From Geminicoccus roseus DSM 18922 (lineage in GTDB: Bacteria > Pseudomonadota > Alphaproteobacteria > Geminicoccales > Geminicoccaceae), in the NCBI RefSeq assembly GCF_000427665.1, contig NZ_KE386572.1, positions 2,876,196 to 2,940,195 on the forward strand: a DNA stretch of 64,000 nucleotides, read 5' to 3'. The notes beneath the pieces are model-generated. The model did not search any database and was not told where the DNA came from. It saw nothing but the letters and a program-made list of their open reading frames with translations. The translations under genes and the position numbers were made by a program. Of the stretch, positions 7,332-21,013 are shown in pieces (the stretch's first letter is position 1; the number at the start of each line of letters is the position of its first letter).

Positions 7332-10300
7332 GTGTCACCAGAAGACCTTCGCCCAGGTTTCCAGGCGCATCCGATCGGACATGCCGGCCATGCCATGCCC
7401 AGAATCTACTATGTGCACCCGCTGCTGATCGGCGCGCTCGACGCATGGGATCACGTGTTCGACCATGCCGCTGCCCTGGGGTTCGATACGGTCCTGACCG
7501 CTCCCCCCTTCTTCCCGGGGCGTGGCGGCAGCGTCTTCCTTCCGGCCGACATGGCCAGGCTCCATCCAGATCTCGGTCATGAGGATGCGACCGACGGCAT
7601 CGCGCGGCTGACCGAGAAGGCGCGGGCGCGCGGGCTGGATCTGATGCTCGACGTCGTGGTCGATCGGGTTGCGGTGGACAGCGTCATAGCCCGGGAACTC
7701 GGGCTGGACAGCGGAAACGCCGGATGGCTCGATCCGAGACGCGACCCTGCGAATCGGGAAGGGGTGACCATTCCCTTCGATCCTGTAAGGCCGGCGGATC
7801 ATCCCTATCTGTCGATGCTGTCCGCGCGGCTGGGTGAACTCGTGTCCGCGGGCGTCGCGGGCTATCGCTGCCTGCACTGGGATCGGGTTCCGCAGGCGGC
7901 GCTGGGGCATCTGCTCGGGTCGGTGCGCGAACGCGCCCCCGATACCCGCTTCCTGGCATGGACCCCGGGCACCACCTTCGATGCGCGGCACATGCTGCGC
8001 CCGGCCGGCTTCGACGCGACCTTCTCCTCGCTGCGCTGGTGGGACCTGCGGGAGAGCTGGCTGGTCGACGAGCATGAACTGCAGCGCGGCATCGGCGGCC
8101 AGATCACCTTTCCGGAAGCGCCGTTTGCGGAGCGCGTGGCGCACGAGGTGGAGGCACAGGAGGTGCTGGAGCGGCGGGCGCTCCGCGCCCTGAGGCTGGC
8201 TGCAGCCTTGGGCGACGGTCTCCTGGTGCCAATGGGCTTCGAGTATGGCTGCCGCGACAGGCTCGACCCGACGCGAGGCGACGCCGCCGGCTTGGCGGGG
8301 CTGAAGGAGCGCGGGAACCTGGACCTCTCCGCGGCGATGAAGAGCGCCAATGCCATGCTCGCGCAGGACCAGGGGCGCTTTTCCGGCCGGCCGCTCCAAC
8401 TCGTGGTGGATGGCGCGTCGGCGACCGCTGCCTTGCTCAGGATTGACTCCGAGGATGCGCGACGTGCCGGGACGGGACGGCTGATCCTCGTGAATCCCGA
8501 TCTTCGTCATGGCGCCGACATAGCCGGCTCGTTCCTGATCTCGGGCGACAAGGCAGGCTTGGCGCCCTTCCGCGAGATCGATGGAAGCGACGCCGAACTG
8601 TCCCCGGCCACCACGGTGAAACTCCATCCGGGCGAGGTCCGCATCCTAGAAGGTCGGCCGGTCAGGCCGGTCCAGGGAGCAACCACGGTTGCCGGCGTCG
8701 AGGATGCCGTTGCCGCGCCCAGGCTGATCATCGACAACATCACCCCAGCCGTAGATGGCGGCAGGTTCCCGGTGAAGCGGGTCATGGGCCAGCTGATCCA
8801 GGTGGAAGCCGACATCTTCGGCGACGGTCACGACCGCCTTGCCGCTTCGCTGTTCTGGCGGGCCGCCGACGAGACCGAATGGCGGGAGGCTCCCATGAGC
8901 CTCGTGGTCAACGACCGCTGGGCCGGCGAGTTTCCCGCCATCCGCCTGGGCCGCCATGAATTCGCCATCGAGGCCTGGCGCGACCCGTTCGCCATCTTCC
9001 AGTACGAGCTGACCACCAAGTATCGCGCCGGGCTCGACGTCACCCTGGAACTGGAGGAAGGGCGCCTGCTGGTCGAGGCTGCTCTCGCCGACGCGGAGGA
9101 AGAGGTTGCCGGGCGGCTCCGGCCGATCGCGGCGCGGCTTGCCGATGCGGGCTATGACAGCCGGCTCGAGATCCTGCTGGGCGGCGACACGTCCGAGGTG
9201 ATGAAGGCAGCTGACCGGCGGCCTTTCCGGCTGCGGTCCGAGCCGGTCCCGGTGGATGTCGAGCGGACGGGAGCCGAGTTTGCGAGCTGGTACGAGCTGT
9301 TCCCGCGATCGCAGAGCGGCGATCCCGCCCGGCACGGCACCTTCGATGACGTCATCCGCCGGCTGCCCGCCATCCGTGACATGGGCTTCGACGTGCTCTA
9401 CCTGCCGCCGATCCACCCGATCGGCCGGATCCACCGCAAAGGCCGCAACAACAGCCTGACGGCAGGGCCTGAGGATCCGGGCAGTCCCTACGCCATCGGT
9501 TCGGAGGAAGGCGGCCACGACGCCATCCATCCGGAACTGGGGACTTTCGAGGATTTCCGCCGTCTCGTCGCAGCAGCGGCCGATCACGGAATGGAGGTCG
9601 CGCTGGACATCGCGATCCAGGCCGCGCCGGACCATCCATGGCTGAAGGAACATCCGGACTGGTTCGACTGGCGGCCGGACGGGACGATCAAGTATGCCGA
9701 GAACCCGCCCAAGAAGTACGAAGACATCGTCAACGTGGACTTCTACGCCAAGGGCGCGATGCCATCCTTGTGGGTGGAACTGCGCAATGTGATCCTGCTC
9801 TGGATCGAGCAGGGGGTGAAGCTGTTCCGGATCGACAACCCGCACACCAAGCCCTTCCCGTTCTGGGAGTGGCTGATCGCGGATGTGCGGCGCGATCATC
9901 CGGATGCCGTCTTCCTGGCTGAGGCATTCACGCGCCCGAAGGTCATGTACCGGCTCGCGAAGATCGGGTTCTCCCAGTCGTACACCTACTTCACCTGGCG
10001 TAATACCAAGGTGGAGCTGACCGAGTACCTGACCGAGCTGACCCAGACGGCGCCGAAGGATTATTTCCGGCCGCATTTCTTCGTGAACACGCCTGACATC
10101 AATCCCGACTTTCTGCAGGATGCGCCCCGCTCCGCCTATCTGATCCGCGCGGCCCTGGCCACGACCCTGTCCGGCCTCTGGGGGATGTACAACGGCTTCG
10201 AGCTCTGCGAGGGCCGGCCTGACGCGAAGAAGAAGGAGTATGCCGACAGCGAGAAGTACGAGATCCGTGCATGGGACTGGGACCGGCCCGGCAACATCAT

Positions 10301-10649
10301 TACCGAGATCTCGATCCTGAACCGGATCCGGCGCGATAATCCTGCCCTTCACTCGCATCTGGGCGTCACGTTCCTTCACGCCTGGAACGACAACGTCCTG
10401 TTCTTCGAGAAGGCAACTCCTGGCCGGGAGAACGTGCTGCTCGTGGCGGTAGGACTCGATCCATACCATGTCCAGGAAGCTGACGTGGAGATCCCGCTCT
10501 GGAAGTTCGGCCTTCCTGATCATGCTACAGTTGCAGTCGAGGATCTGGTGCGGCGTCAGCAGTTTACCTGGACGGGGAAGTATCAGCGCGTCCGCTGTGA
10601 TCCGGGAGAACTTCCCTTCTCCATCTGGCGTCTCACCTCGAAGGGCTAA
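7332..10649 (+). CDS. glgE: GlgE, alpha-1,4-glucan:maltose-1-phosphate maltosyltransferase with extra N-terminal domain
   Basis: A cytoplasmic enzyme that transfers maltose from maltose-1-phosphate to the end of an alpha-1,4-glucan. The C-terminal ~640 residues are classical GlgE: an N-domain near residues 470-640, then a GH13 barrel with YLPPIHPIGRIHRKGRNN, the nucleophile Asp835 in FRIDNPHTK and the acid Glu864 in LAEAFTRP. The protein has 1105 residues against about 660-700 for actinobacterial GlgE. The extra ~430 N-terminal residues resemble a GH13 barrel but read GYRCLHWDRVP where an active enzyme has RLDA, so that domain is probably non-catalytic. GTG at 7332 or ATG at 7395 could start it; neither has a clear ribosome binding site. 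It heads glgE-treS-glgB. Confidence 0.92.
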   Translation: MSPEDLRPGFQAHPIGHAGHAMPRIYYVHPLLIGALDAWDHVFDHAAALGFDTVLTAPPFFPGRGGSVFLPADMARLHPDLGHEDATDGIARLTEKARARGLDLMLDVVVDRVAVDSVIARELGLDSGNAGWLDPRRDPANREGVTIPFDPVRPADHPYLSMLSARLGELVSAGVAGYRCLHWDRVPQAALGHLLGSVRERAPDTRFLAWTPGTTFDARHMLRPAGFDATFSSLRWWDLRESWLVDEHELQRGIGGQITFPEAPFAERVAHEVEAQEVLERRALRALRLAAALGDGLLVPMGFEYGCRDRLDPTRGDAAGLAGLKERGNLDLSAAMKSANAMLAQDQGRFSGRPLQLVVDGASATAALLRIDSEDARRAGTGRLILVNPDLRHGADIAGSFLISGDKAGLAPFREIDGSDAELSPATTVKLHPGEVRILEGRPVRPVQGATTVAGVEDAVAAPRLIIDNITPAVDGGRFPVKRVMGQLIQVEADIFGDGHDRLAASLFWRAADETEWREAPMSLVVNDRWAGEFPAIRLGRHEFAIEAWRDPFAIFQYELTTKYRAGLDVTLELEEGRLLVEAALADAEEEVAGRLRPIAARLADAGYDSRLEILLGGDTSEVMKAADRRPFRLRSEPVPVDVERTGAEFASWYELFPRSQSGDPARHGTFDDVIRRLPAIRDMGFDVLYLPPIHPIGRIHRKGRNNSLTAGPEDPGSPYAIGSEEGGHDAIHPELGTFEDFRRLVAAAADHGMEVALDIAIQAAPDHPWLKEHPDWFDWRPDGTIKYAENPPKKYEDIVNVDFYAKGAMPSLWVELRNVILLWIEQGVKLFRIDNPHTKPFPFWEWLIADVRRDHPDAVFLAEAFTRPKVMYRLAKIGFSQSYTYFTWRNTKVELTEYLTELTQTAPKDYFRPHFFVNTPDINPDFLQDAPRSAYLIRAALATTLSGLWGMYNGFELCEGRPDAKKKEYADSEKYEIRAWDWDRPGNIITEISILNRIRRDNPALHSHLGVTFLHAWNDNVLFFEKATPGRENVLLVAVGLDPYHVQEADVEIPLWKFGLPDHATVAVEDLVRRQQFTWTGKYQRVRCDPGELPFSIWRLTSKG

Positions 10650-10654
10650 GAAAA

Positions 10655-13989
<3,335 letters not shown>

Positions 13990-13993
<4 letters not shown>

Positions 13994-16206
13994 CCGCCGG
14001 GCACGACCGGCTGCTGGCCGGCCTCGACCCGGCCGCTGTCCAGGCCCTGGTCGACGGACGTCATGGCGATCCGTTCGCGATCCTGGGACAGCATCCGCGG
14101 GACGACGGACAGGTCGTGCGCGTGTTCATGCCGGGTGCCACGGCCGTCGATCTCCTGGCGCGGGAAACGGGCGACCAGCTGGCTTCCATGGAACTGGTCC
14201 ATCCGGGCGGCCTGTTCGCCGCCTCTCTCGACCATTACGCGGCATACCGGCTGCGCATCCACTGGCCTGAAGCGGTGCAGGAGACGGAGGACCCGTACAG
14301 CTTCGGGCTCCTGCTCGGCGATCTCGACCTGCACCTGGTGGGGCAGGGGACCCATTATGAACTCAGCCATGTCCTTGGGGCGCAGGCCATATCGGTCCAT
14401 GGAGTGGCCGGAGTCCGCTTCGCGGTGTGGGCACCCAATGCTCGTCGTGTGTCGGTAGTCGGCGACTTCAATGCCTGGGACGGCCGCCGCCATCCGATGC
14501 GCCTGCGGGGTGCTTCCGGAGTATGGGAGCTGTTCATTCCGCGGCTGGGGCCGGGAGACCACTACAAGTACGAGCTGATCGGGCCGCAGGGACAGCTCTT
14601 GCCGCAAAAGGCCGATCCGGTCGCTCGCACCAGCGAAGCCGCGCCGGGGAGCGCCTCGATCGTGGCGCGCTCGGAGCCCTTTCGCTGGACCGACGCAGAG
14701 TGGATGAACTCCCGCGCCCAGCGCCACACCGACCAGGCGCCGATCTCGATCTACGAGGTCCATGTCGGCTCATGGCTGCGCTTCCCCGAAGAGGGCAACC
14801 GCAGCCTCGACTGGGCCGAACTTGCGGCGCGGATGATCCCGTACGTCGTGGACATGGGGTTCACCCATATCGAGCTCTTGCCGATCATGGAGCACCCGTT
14901 CGGTGGCTCCTGGGGCTACCAGCCGCTGGGTCTGTTCGCGCCGACCGGGCGGTACGGCACGCCGGAGGACTTCGCCGGCTTCGTCGACCGGTGCCATGAG
15001 GCCGGGCTCGGCGTGATCCTGGACTGGGTGCCGGCGCATTTCCCCACCGACGTGTTCGGCCTGGCGCAGTTCGATGGCACCGCCCTCTACGAGCACCAGG
15101 ATCCGCGGGAAGGGTTCCACCAGGACTGGAACACCCTGATCTACAACCTCGGTCGTAACGAGGTGAAGGGCTTCCTGATCGCCAGCGCACTGGAATGGCT
15201 GGAACGCTACCATATCGATGCCCTGCGGGTCGATGCGGTCGCGTCCATGCTCTACCGCGACTACAGCCGCGCGCACGACCAATGGATACCCAACCAGTAT
15301 GGAGGGCGGGAGAACCTCGAAGCCATCGAGTTCTTCAAGCACCTGAACAGCATCGTTCGGGACCGGTGCCCGGGCGCGATCACCATTGCGGAGGAGTCGA
15401 CTGCTTGGCCGGGAGTGACGAAGCCGGCCGAGGAAGGTGGGCTGGGCTTCACCTTCAAATGGAACATGGGGTGGATGCACGACACGCTCCACTACATGGA
15501 GCAGGACCCGATCTATCGGAGCTACAACCACGGCGCGTTCGCGTTCGGCATGGTCTATGCCTACTCGGAACGGTTCATCCTTCCGCTGTCGCATGACGAG
15601 GTCGTGCATGGCAAAGGCTCGCTCCTGCGGAAGATGCCCGGTGACGCCTGGCAGCGCTTCGCCAACCTGCGGGCCTATCTCGGCTTCATGTGGGCGCATC
15701 CCGGCAAGAAGCTCCTCTTCATGGGGATCGAGATCGCCCAGGAGCGGGAGTGGGACCACGATTCCTCCGTGTCCTGGGAACTCCTGGACCAGCCCAGCCA
15801 TGCCGGCGTCCAGAGGCTGGTCCGCGACCTGAACCGGATCTACGGCTCCGAACCTGCTCTGCACGCGACGGATCAGGATCCAGAAGGATTTGCCTGGGCC
15901 GTCGTCGACGATCAGGCGAATTCGGTGTTCGCCATGCTGAGGACCGCCCCCGACCAGAGCACCGTCATCCTCGCCGTCAGCAACATGACCCCCGTGGTCC
16001 GGGCCGACTACCGCGTTGGTGTATCCCATGAAGGCTGGTGGCAGGAGATCCTGAATACCGACGCTGCCGTCTATGGGGGCAGCAACCTTGGCAATGGCGG
16101 AGCGGTCGCCACCGAGGAGATCCGCGCCCACGGACAATCCGCTTCGCTGAAGCTCATCCTGCCCCCGTTCAGCACCGTCCTGTTCCGCTGGCGCCCGCAG
16201 GACTGA
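13990..16206 (+). CDS. glgB: 1,4-alpha-glucan branching enzyme GlgB
   Basis: A 738-residue GH13 branching enzyme that introduces alpha-1,6 branches into the glucan made by GlgE. Two N-terminal beta-sandwich regions come first ([20 protein letters not shown] near residue 143), then the barrel with nucleophile Asp415 ([10 protein letters not shown]), acid Glu468 ([11 protein letters not shown]) and [15 protein letters not shown]. The length matches family members with the extra N-terminal module. The ATGA overlap with treS indicates translational coupling. No glgA or glgC is present in the window, in keeping with the GlgE route of glucan synthesis. Confidence 0.96.
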
Positions 16207-16288
16207 CAACCGGAACGAGCGGCCCTACTCCGCTGAAACCTCTGCGGGACCGGGTCGCTGCTTGTTCGCGGAGGGAGGACGGAACCTG

Positions 16289-17305
16289 CTAGATGGACTG
16301 ACCGGCCACGAGTTGCAGCGGGAGTACGTGCTCCCGCTCGCGGAACTGGCCGGTCTCTAGGCGATCCAGGATGATCTCTCCGCCGATCTGGCCGATCTCG
16401 TAGGCGCGGGACCGGACGGTCGTCAGCGACGGGTTGGCGATATCCATGAACGGGAACGCGTTGAAGCCGGCGACGCCGACATCCTCGGGAATCCGCAGCC
16501 CGCGGCCACGAAGGGCATGGATAGCGGCGATCGCGATCTGGTCGTTCTGCCCGATGATCAGGTCCGGCTTCTTTTCCCGGTCCATGTAGGCGTCGACGGC
16601 TGCCACGATCGCCTCGCTGCGGGTCTCATCGCACTGGATCAGGTCAAGATGGACCTGTTCCGGATCGAGAACCGCGCGGATGCCGCCCATGCGCTCTCCA
16701 ACTGCCGGCCAGTACACATTTGGGATGATCATCAGGGCCCGCTTGGGACGTCGCTTCATCATCTCGCATGCGAGCTTCCGCGCGCCGTCCCGGTCGTCCT
16801 GGCGGATGAAGCAGACGTCGTTCAGGGCCGGATCAGGCCGCTGCTGAAAGATGACGACGGGATGGCCCAGGTTGGCCAGGAGCCGGGTTGCCGTCTGCTG
16901 CTGCTCCTCGGTCCCGGACAAACTCAGGCACAGCGCATCCACCTCGGACTCCCGGACCAGGAACGAGGTCTCGAGCTGGCCAGGCTGGATTCCGTGGAGG
17001 AGCAGGCCGAAGCCGCGTGAATTCAGGTGGTTGGCCAGCCCCGCCACCAGATTGGTCGTAAAGGGATCGGCCAGGAACCGGGGCGATGGATCGACGATTG
17101 CGAGCCCGATCCGGTAGTTGCGCAAGGTCCGCAGGCTTCGGCCGAGGCGGTTTGGACGATACCCCAGTTCCTTGATCACCGCTTCGACCCGCGCCCGCGT
17201 GGCCGCGGATACGCCGGTGGGAATCCGGTTCACCACCTTGGACACGGTAGCGGTCGACACGCCGGCTCGGGCAGCGACGGCATGAATGGTGGGGCGAGGC
17301 GACAT
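16289..17305 (-). CDS. LacI-family transcriptional regulator
   Basis: A 338-residue regulator: helix-turn-helix and hinge at residues 5-60 (TIHAVAARAGVSTATVSKVV, then YRPNRLGRSL), followed by a periplasmic-binding-protein-like sensor domain. It is divergent from the RraA/TRAP operon and a LacI-type operator lies in the intergenic region, so it most likely represses that operon until a sugar acid or related ligand is present, and regulates itself. The ligand cannot be read from the sequence. Confidence 0.92.
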   Translation of the reverse strand: MSPRPTIHAVAARAGVSTATVSKVVNRIPTGVSAATRARVEAVIKELGYRPNRLGRSLRTLRNYRIGLAIVDPSPRFLADPFTTNLVAGLANHLNSRGFGLLLHGIQPGQLETSFLVRESEVDALCLSLSGTEEQQQTATRLLANLGHPVVIFQQRPDPALNDVCFIRQDDRDGARKLACEMMKRRPKRALMIIPNVYWPAVGERMGGIRAVLDPEQVHLDLIQCDETRSEAIVAAVDAYMDREKKPDLIIGQNDQIAIAAIHALRGRGLRIPEDVGVAGFNAFPFMDIANPSLTTVRSRAYEIGQIGGEIILDRLETGQFREREHVLPLQLVAGQSI

Positions 17306-17372
17306 GCGGGCGGATCTCCGCTGCTGCGACTAAGGGCATTGACGATTGTGTGGAAGCATCTTAGCGTTTTGG

Positions 17373-17384
17373 TTAATCGTTTAA
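17373..17384. promoter_or_regulatory. LacI-family operator
   Basis: TTAATCGTTTAA is a near-perfect palindrome (5 of 6 arm positions) centred on CG at 17378/17379 and carries the AA-x-CG-x-TT core typical of LacI-family sites. It lies between the divergent lacI-type gene and the RraA gene, 25 bases before the latter's ATG, in an AT-rich patch unlike the surrounding DNA. Confidence 0.6.
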
Positions 17385-17408
17385 TATAAGTGTTGAGGTC
17401 AGGCGCTC

Positions 17409-18068
17409 ATGGATCTCGATTTCTCGGCCCTGAAGCAGCGGCTCTATTCCGCTGTCTTGTCGGACGTCCTCGATGGCTTCGGACGTAAGGATCAGGCGAT
17501 GCTGCCGTTCGTACGTCCCCTGGACGAGAGCCTCGTGATGTTCGGACGGGTGCGGACCGGCCAGTACATGAACACCTATTCGGTGGCCGAGGGGGAAAAT
17601 CCCTACGAGATCGAGATCGCGCTCATCGACGATCTGAAGTCGGACGAGGTTCCAATCTTTGCCTGCGACGGGCCGACCACCAGGATCGCGCCCTGGGGCG
17701 AGCTGCTCAGCACCGCGGCGCGCCTGCGTGGTGCAGTGGGCTGCGTGACTGATGGCCTTGTGCGCGATGTCCGACAAATCCGGGCCATGGGCTTTCCGGT
17801 GTTCCATGGCGGGATCGGCCCGCTCGATTCGAGAGGCCGGGGCAAGATGATGGCGATGGACGTGCCGGTCATGTGTGGCGGCGTCGCCGCCTCGCCCGGC
17901 GACCTCGTGTTCGGCGACGTCGATGGGGTGGTGGTCATCCCGCAGGACATCGCTGCCGATGTCGTTTCCGCCGCGCTGGCGAAGATCGAGAGCGAGGACA
18001 ACACGCGCCGCGCGCTCGAGGAGGGGCATCTGCTGGGTGAGGTCTACCAAAAATTCGGCGTTCTCTGA
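17409..18068 (+). CDS. RraA-family protein (4-hydroxy-4-methyl-2-oxoglutarate aldolase-like)
   Basis: A 219-residue protein with the RraA fold. The motif GCVTDGLVRDVRQI carries the Arg-Asp pair of class II pyruvate aldolases of this family, followed by GVAASPGDLVFGDVDGVVVIP. Family members cleave 4-hydroxy-4-methyl-2-oxoglutarate or oxaloacetate; others act on related sugar-acid intermediates or regulate RNase E. As first gene of a catabolic TRAP operon, an aldolase or decarboxylase role is more likely than RNase regulation. Confidence 0.85.
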   Translation: MDLDFSALKQRLYSAVLSDVLDGFGRKDQAMLPFVRPLDESLVMFGRVRTGQYMNTYSVAEGENPYEIEIALIDDLKSDEVPIFACDGPTTRIAPWGELLSTAARLRGAVGCVTDGLVRDVRQIRAMGFPVFHGGIGPLDSRGRGKMMAMDVPVMCGGVAASPGDLVFGDVDGVVVIPQDIAADVVSAALAKIESEDNTRRALEEGHLLGEVYQKFGVL

Positions 18069-18117
18069 TCAGCCCGGCGATGAGTTGACCAAACCGCAAC
18101 GCAAACAGGGGACCACG

Positions 18118-19155
18118 ATGAAGGTTCGGGGGATTTTCGGTGTGTGCGCAGGGGCGCTGTTGCTGGCCTCTGCATCCACCACGGCGGTATCGGCCGAGTT
18201 CAACATCCGTGCCAGCCATGGTGAATCAATCGAGAGCCCGCTGCACAAGGGCTGGCAGGTCTTTGAAGCCTATGTCGAGAGCTCCAGCGGCGGTCGGATC
18301 GACGTGACGATTTCGCCGGCCAGCCAGCTTGGCTCGATCAAGGACGCGCTGGAGCAGACCAAGACCGGGTCCATTCAGCTGGCGCATGGTGACGAGCAGA
18401 CGCTGGACAGCTTCTACAAGCCGATGATGATCCTCGCCACGCCCTATCTGTTCGCCAACGACGAGGAGGGCCAGCGCTTCCTCAACTCCGAATTCTTCAT
18501 GGATGTCCGGGAGAAGATGGCGGAAGAATCGGGGCTGCGCCTGCTGGCGGCCGCTTCCTATGGCTTTCGGTGCTTCACCAACAACGTGAAGCCGATCAAG
18601 TCGGCGGCCGACATGGAAGGCATCCGCATGCGGGTGCCGCCGAGCCCGATGTCGCTGGAAATGGTCAAGGCCATGGGCGGGTCGCCGACGCCGGTGCCAT
18701 GGGAGGAACTCTATGGCGCCATGCAGTCCGGCGTGGTCGATGGCCAGGAGAACCCGGTCGGGGTCGTGCTCGATTACTCGTTCTACCAGGTCCAGCAATA
18801 TCTGACCCTGGACAACCACCAGCTCGGCATGAACGCCCTCGTGGTCAACGAGCAGTTCTTCCAGAGCCTGCCGCCCGACCTGCGGGTCGTGCTGGTGACG
18901 GGCGCGCAGATGGCGGCGGCGACCGAATATGGCGAGCGCAACTACCAGGCTCGCGTCAGCGCGGTGGAGCAGCTGCGCGCGGACGGCATGGAAGTGTACG
19001 CTCCCACGCCCGAGGAACTGGACACGTTCCGGACCGCCACGCTGGAGCCGATCCAGGCCTATCTGAAGCAGGAGCTCGATCCTGCCTATGTCGATGCGGT
19101 CTACCAGGAGATCGCCCAGATCCGCGCCGACCTCGCCGCCTCGGTGGCGGACTGA
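18118..19155 (+). CDS. TRAP transporter substrate-binding protein, DctP family
   Basis: A 345-residue periplasmic solute receptor with a Sec signal peptide (about residues 1-26, ending AVSA). DctP hallmarks are present: LGSIKDALEQTKTGSIQLA, the carboxylate-binding Arg region GIRMRVPPSPMSLEMVKAMG and PVPWEELYGAMQSGVVDGQEN. It delivers a carboxylate-type solute, probably a sugar acid or keto acid, to the following DctQ/DctM membrane pair. The ATG at 18118 is chosen because the signal peptide begins there; upstream in-frame sequence belongs to the previous gene in another frame. Confidence 0.93.
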   Translation: MKVRGIFGVCAGALLLASASTTAVSAEFNIRASHGESIESPLHKGWQVFEAYVESSSGGRIDVTISPASQLGSIKDALEQTKTGSIQLAHGDEQTLDSFYKPMMILATPYLFANDEEGQRFLNSEFFMDVREKMAEESGLRLLAAASYGFRCFTNNVKPIKSAADMEGIRMRVPPSPMSLEMVKAMGGSPTPVPWEELYGAMQSGVVDGQENPVGVVLDYSFYQVQQYLTLDNHQLGMNALVVNEQFFQSLPPDLRVVLVTGAQMAAATEYGERNYQARVSAVEQLRADGMEVYAPTPEELDTFRTATLEPIQAYLKQELDPAYVDAVYQEIAQIRADLAASVAD

Positions 19156-19174
19156 CCACCTCTTCCCGTAAGCC

Positions 19175-19702
19175 ATGTCCCGGACCGCAGCGCCGGTCCG
19201 GGACCCGACGGGGAGAACCCGCTTGAAGTCCCTCGTTCACGGGTTGAACCGCATCATCGACATCCTGCTCGTCGGCAGCATGATCGTGATCACCACGGTC
19301 TTGGTGATGCAGGTCGCCTTTCGCTACCTCTTCCGCGCGGCTCTGCCTTGGCCCGAGGAACTGTCGCAGTTCCTGCTGATCGCCATCGCGTTCCTCGGCA
19401 TGTATCGCGCGTTCGGCAAGGACCTGCACATCCGGATCGACTGGCTCCCCAAGCAGATGAAGCTGGTGCGCCTAGTCAAGGCGCTGGGTCTCCTGCTGGT
19501 TGGCGGCTTCCTCGCCTATGTCGGGATCGGCGGCTGGGAACTCGCCATGGGTGCCTGGAACCAGCCATCGACCGCGCTTCGTGTACCGATGGCGATCCCG
19601 TACCTGATCATCCCGCTGGCATGCGTCCTCTCGCTGTTCGCGGTGATCGCGGCGCTGCGCGTGACGCTGGCAGGACCGGGCATGTCGAAGGATCGGTCAT
19701 GA
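19175..19702 (+). CDS. TRAP transporter small permease, DctQ family
   Basis: A 175-residue membrane protein with four hydrophobic segments and the DctQ signature PWPEELSQFLLIAIAFLGMY. It forms the membrane complex with DctM. ATG at 19175 has no ribosome binding site; an in-frame TTG at 19223 follows GGGGAGA (19210-19216) at good spacing and would begin directly with KSLVHGLNRIID, a more typical DctQ N-terminus. The stop overlaps the DctM start by 4 bases. Confidence 0.9.
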   Translation: MSRTAAPVRDPTGRTRLKSLVHGLNRIIDILLVGSMIVITTVLVMQVAFRYLFRAALPWPEELSQFLLIAIAFLGMYRAFGKDLHIRIDWLPKQMKLVRLVKALGLLLVGGFLAYVGIGGWELAMGAWNQPSTALRVPMAIPYLIIPLACVLSLFAVIAALRVTLAGPGMSKDRS

Positions 19703-20985
19703 CGACGGCACTCGTCGTTCTCCTGCTGCTCGTCCTGCTGGCGATCGAGACGCCGATCGCCTTCGGCGTGGGGATTTGCGCGCTGTTCGGCCTGCTGTTC
19801 GCCGACCTTGGCAACGCACCCACGGCGGCGCAGCGCCTGTTCGCCGGAATGAACAGCTATGGCCTCCTGGCGCTGCCCCTGTTCATCCTGGCCGGCAACC
19901 TGCTCGTCGCGGGCGGCATCATCCAGCGGATGGTCGACTTCGCCGACGTTATCGTCGGGCGGATCCGCGGCGGCCTCGCCTACGTGAACGTCGTCTCGAA
20001 CCTGCTGATGGCAGGCGTCTCGGGCTCCGCCACCGCGGATACCGCGGCGCTGGGATCGGTCATGGTCCCGATGATGCGGGCGCGGGGCTATTCGACCGAT
20101 TTCGCGGCGGCCCTGACGATCTCGGGCGCGATCGTGGCGCCGATCATCCCGCCCAGCTTGATCATGGTGATCTACGCGATTCCGACCCGCCTCTCGATCG
20201 GCGCCATGTTCTTCGCCGGGATCCTGCCTGGCCTGCTGATCACCCTCCTGATCGCCGCTTACGTTGCCTATGCCTGCCGCCACCATCCGATCTCGGCGCC
20301 CCGGGACTCGTCGCAGCCGGGCTTCCTCCGCTCGACCCTCCACGCCATCCCGATCCTGATCGCGCCCGTCATCATCGTGGGCGGGGTGAGGGGCGGCATC
20401 TTCACGGCGACCGAGGCAGCGGCGGTCTTGTGCGCCTATGCCTTGTTCCTGACCTGCGTGCTCTACCGCTCGGTCGACCTGGCCGGGCTGTTCACCGTGT
20501 TCCGCGACAGCGCACTGACCACGGCGACCGTGATGATCGTGGTCGCGACCTCCAGCCTGTTCGCATGGTTCCTGGCGATCGAGGACATCCCGACCGCCGT
20601 GCGCGACATGTTCCTGGCGATCACCGAGAACCGCTACGTGTTCCTGTTCATCGTCAATATCTTCCTCCTGGTGGTGGGCAGCTTCCTGGACACCGTTCCG
20701 GCCATCCTGATCTTCGTGCCGATCTTGCAGCCGGCTGCGGTCGAGTTCGGAATCGATCCGATCCATTTCTCGATCGTGGTGATCGTGAACCTGATGATCG
20801 GCCTGAACACGCCGCCGATCGGCACCAACCTGTTCGTGATCTCCTCGGTCAGCGGCCGATCCGTGGCGACCATCACGCGGGCATTGTTGCCTCTCTACGT
20901 GGTCAAGCTCATTGCCCTCACCATCATCACCTATGTCCCCTACCTGTCGCTCTGGCTCCCCAAGCTGGCGGGGCTGATCCGGTGA
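19699..20985 (+). CDS. TRAP transporter large permease, DctM family
   Basis: A 428-residue integral membrane protein with about 12 segments. Signatures include LPLFILAGNLLVAGGI, SGSATADTAALGSVMVPMM and IVAPIIPPSLIMVIYA near the middle, and the late MIGLNTPPIGTNLFV. It is the ion-coupled permease of the TRAP system. The ATG at 19699 overlaps the DctQ stop (ATGA). Confidence 0.95.
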   Translation: MTTALVVLLLLVLLAIETPIAFGVGICALFGLLFADLGNAPTAAQRLFAGMNSYGLLALPLFILAGNLLVAGGIIQRMVDFADVIVGRIRGGLAYVNVVSNLLMAGVSGSATADTAALGSVMVPMMRARGYSTDFAAALTISGAIVAPIIPPSLIMVIYAIPTRLSIGAMFFAGILPGLLITLLIAAYVAYACRHHPISAPRDSSQPGFLRSTLHAIPILIAPVIIVGGVRGGIFTATEAAAVLCAYALFLTCVLYRSVDLAGLFTVFRDSALTTATVMIVVATSSLFAWFLAIEDIPTAVRDMFLAITENRYVFLFIVNIFLLVVGSFLDTVPAILIFVPILQPAAVEFGIDPIHFSIVVIVNLMIGLNTPPIGTNLFVISSVSGRSVATITRALLPLYVVKLIALTIITYVPYLSLWLPKLAGLIR

Positions 20986-21013
20986 ACAGGACCTGTCGAC
21001 GAGATGCAGCTCC

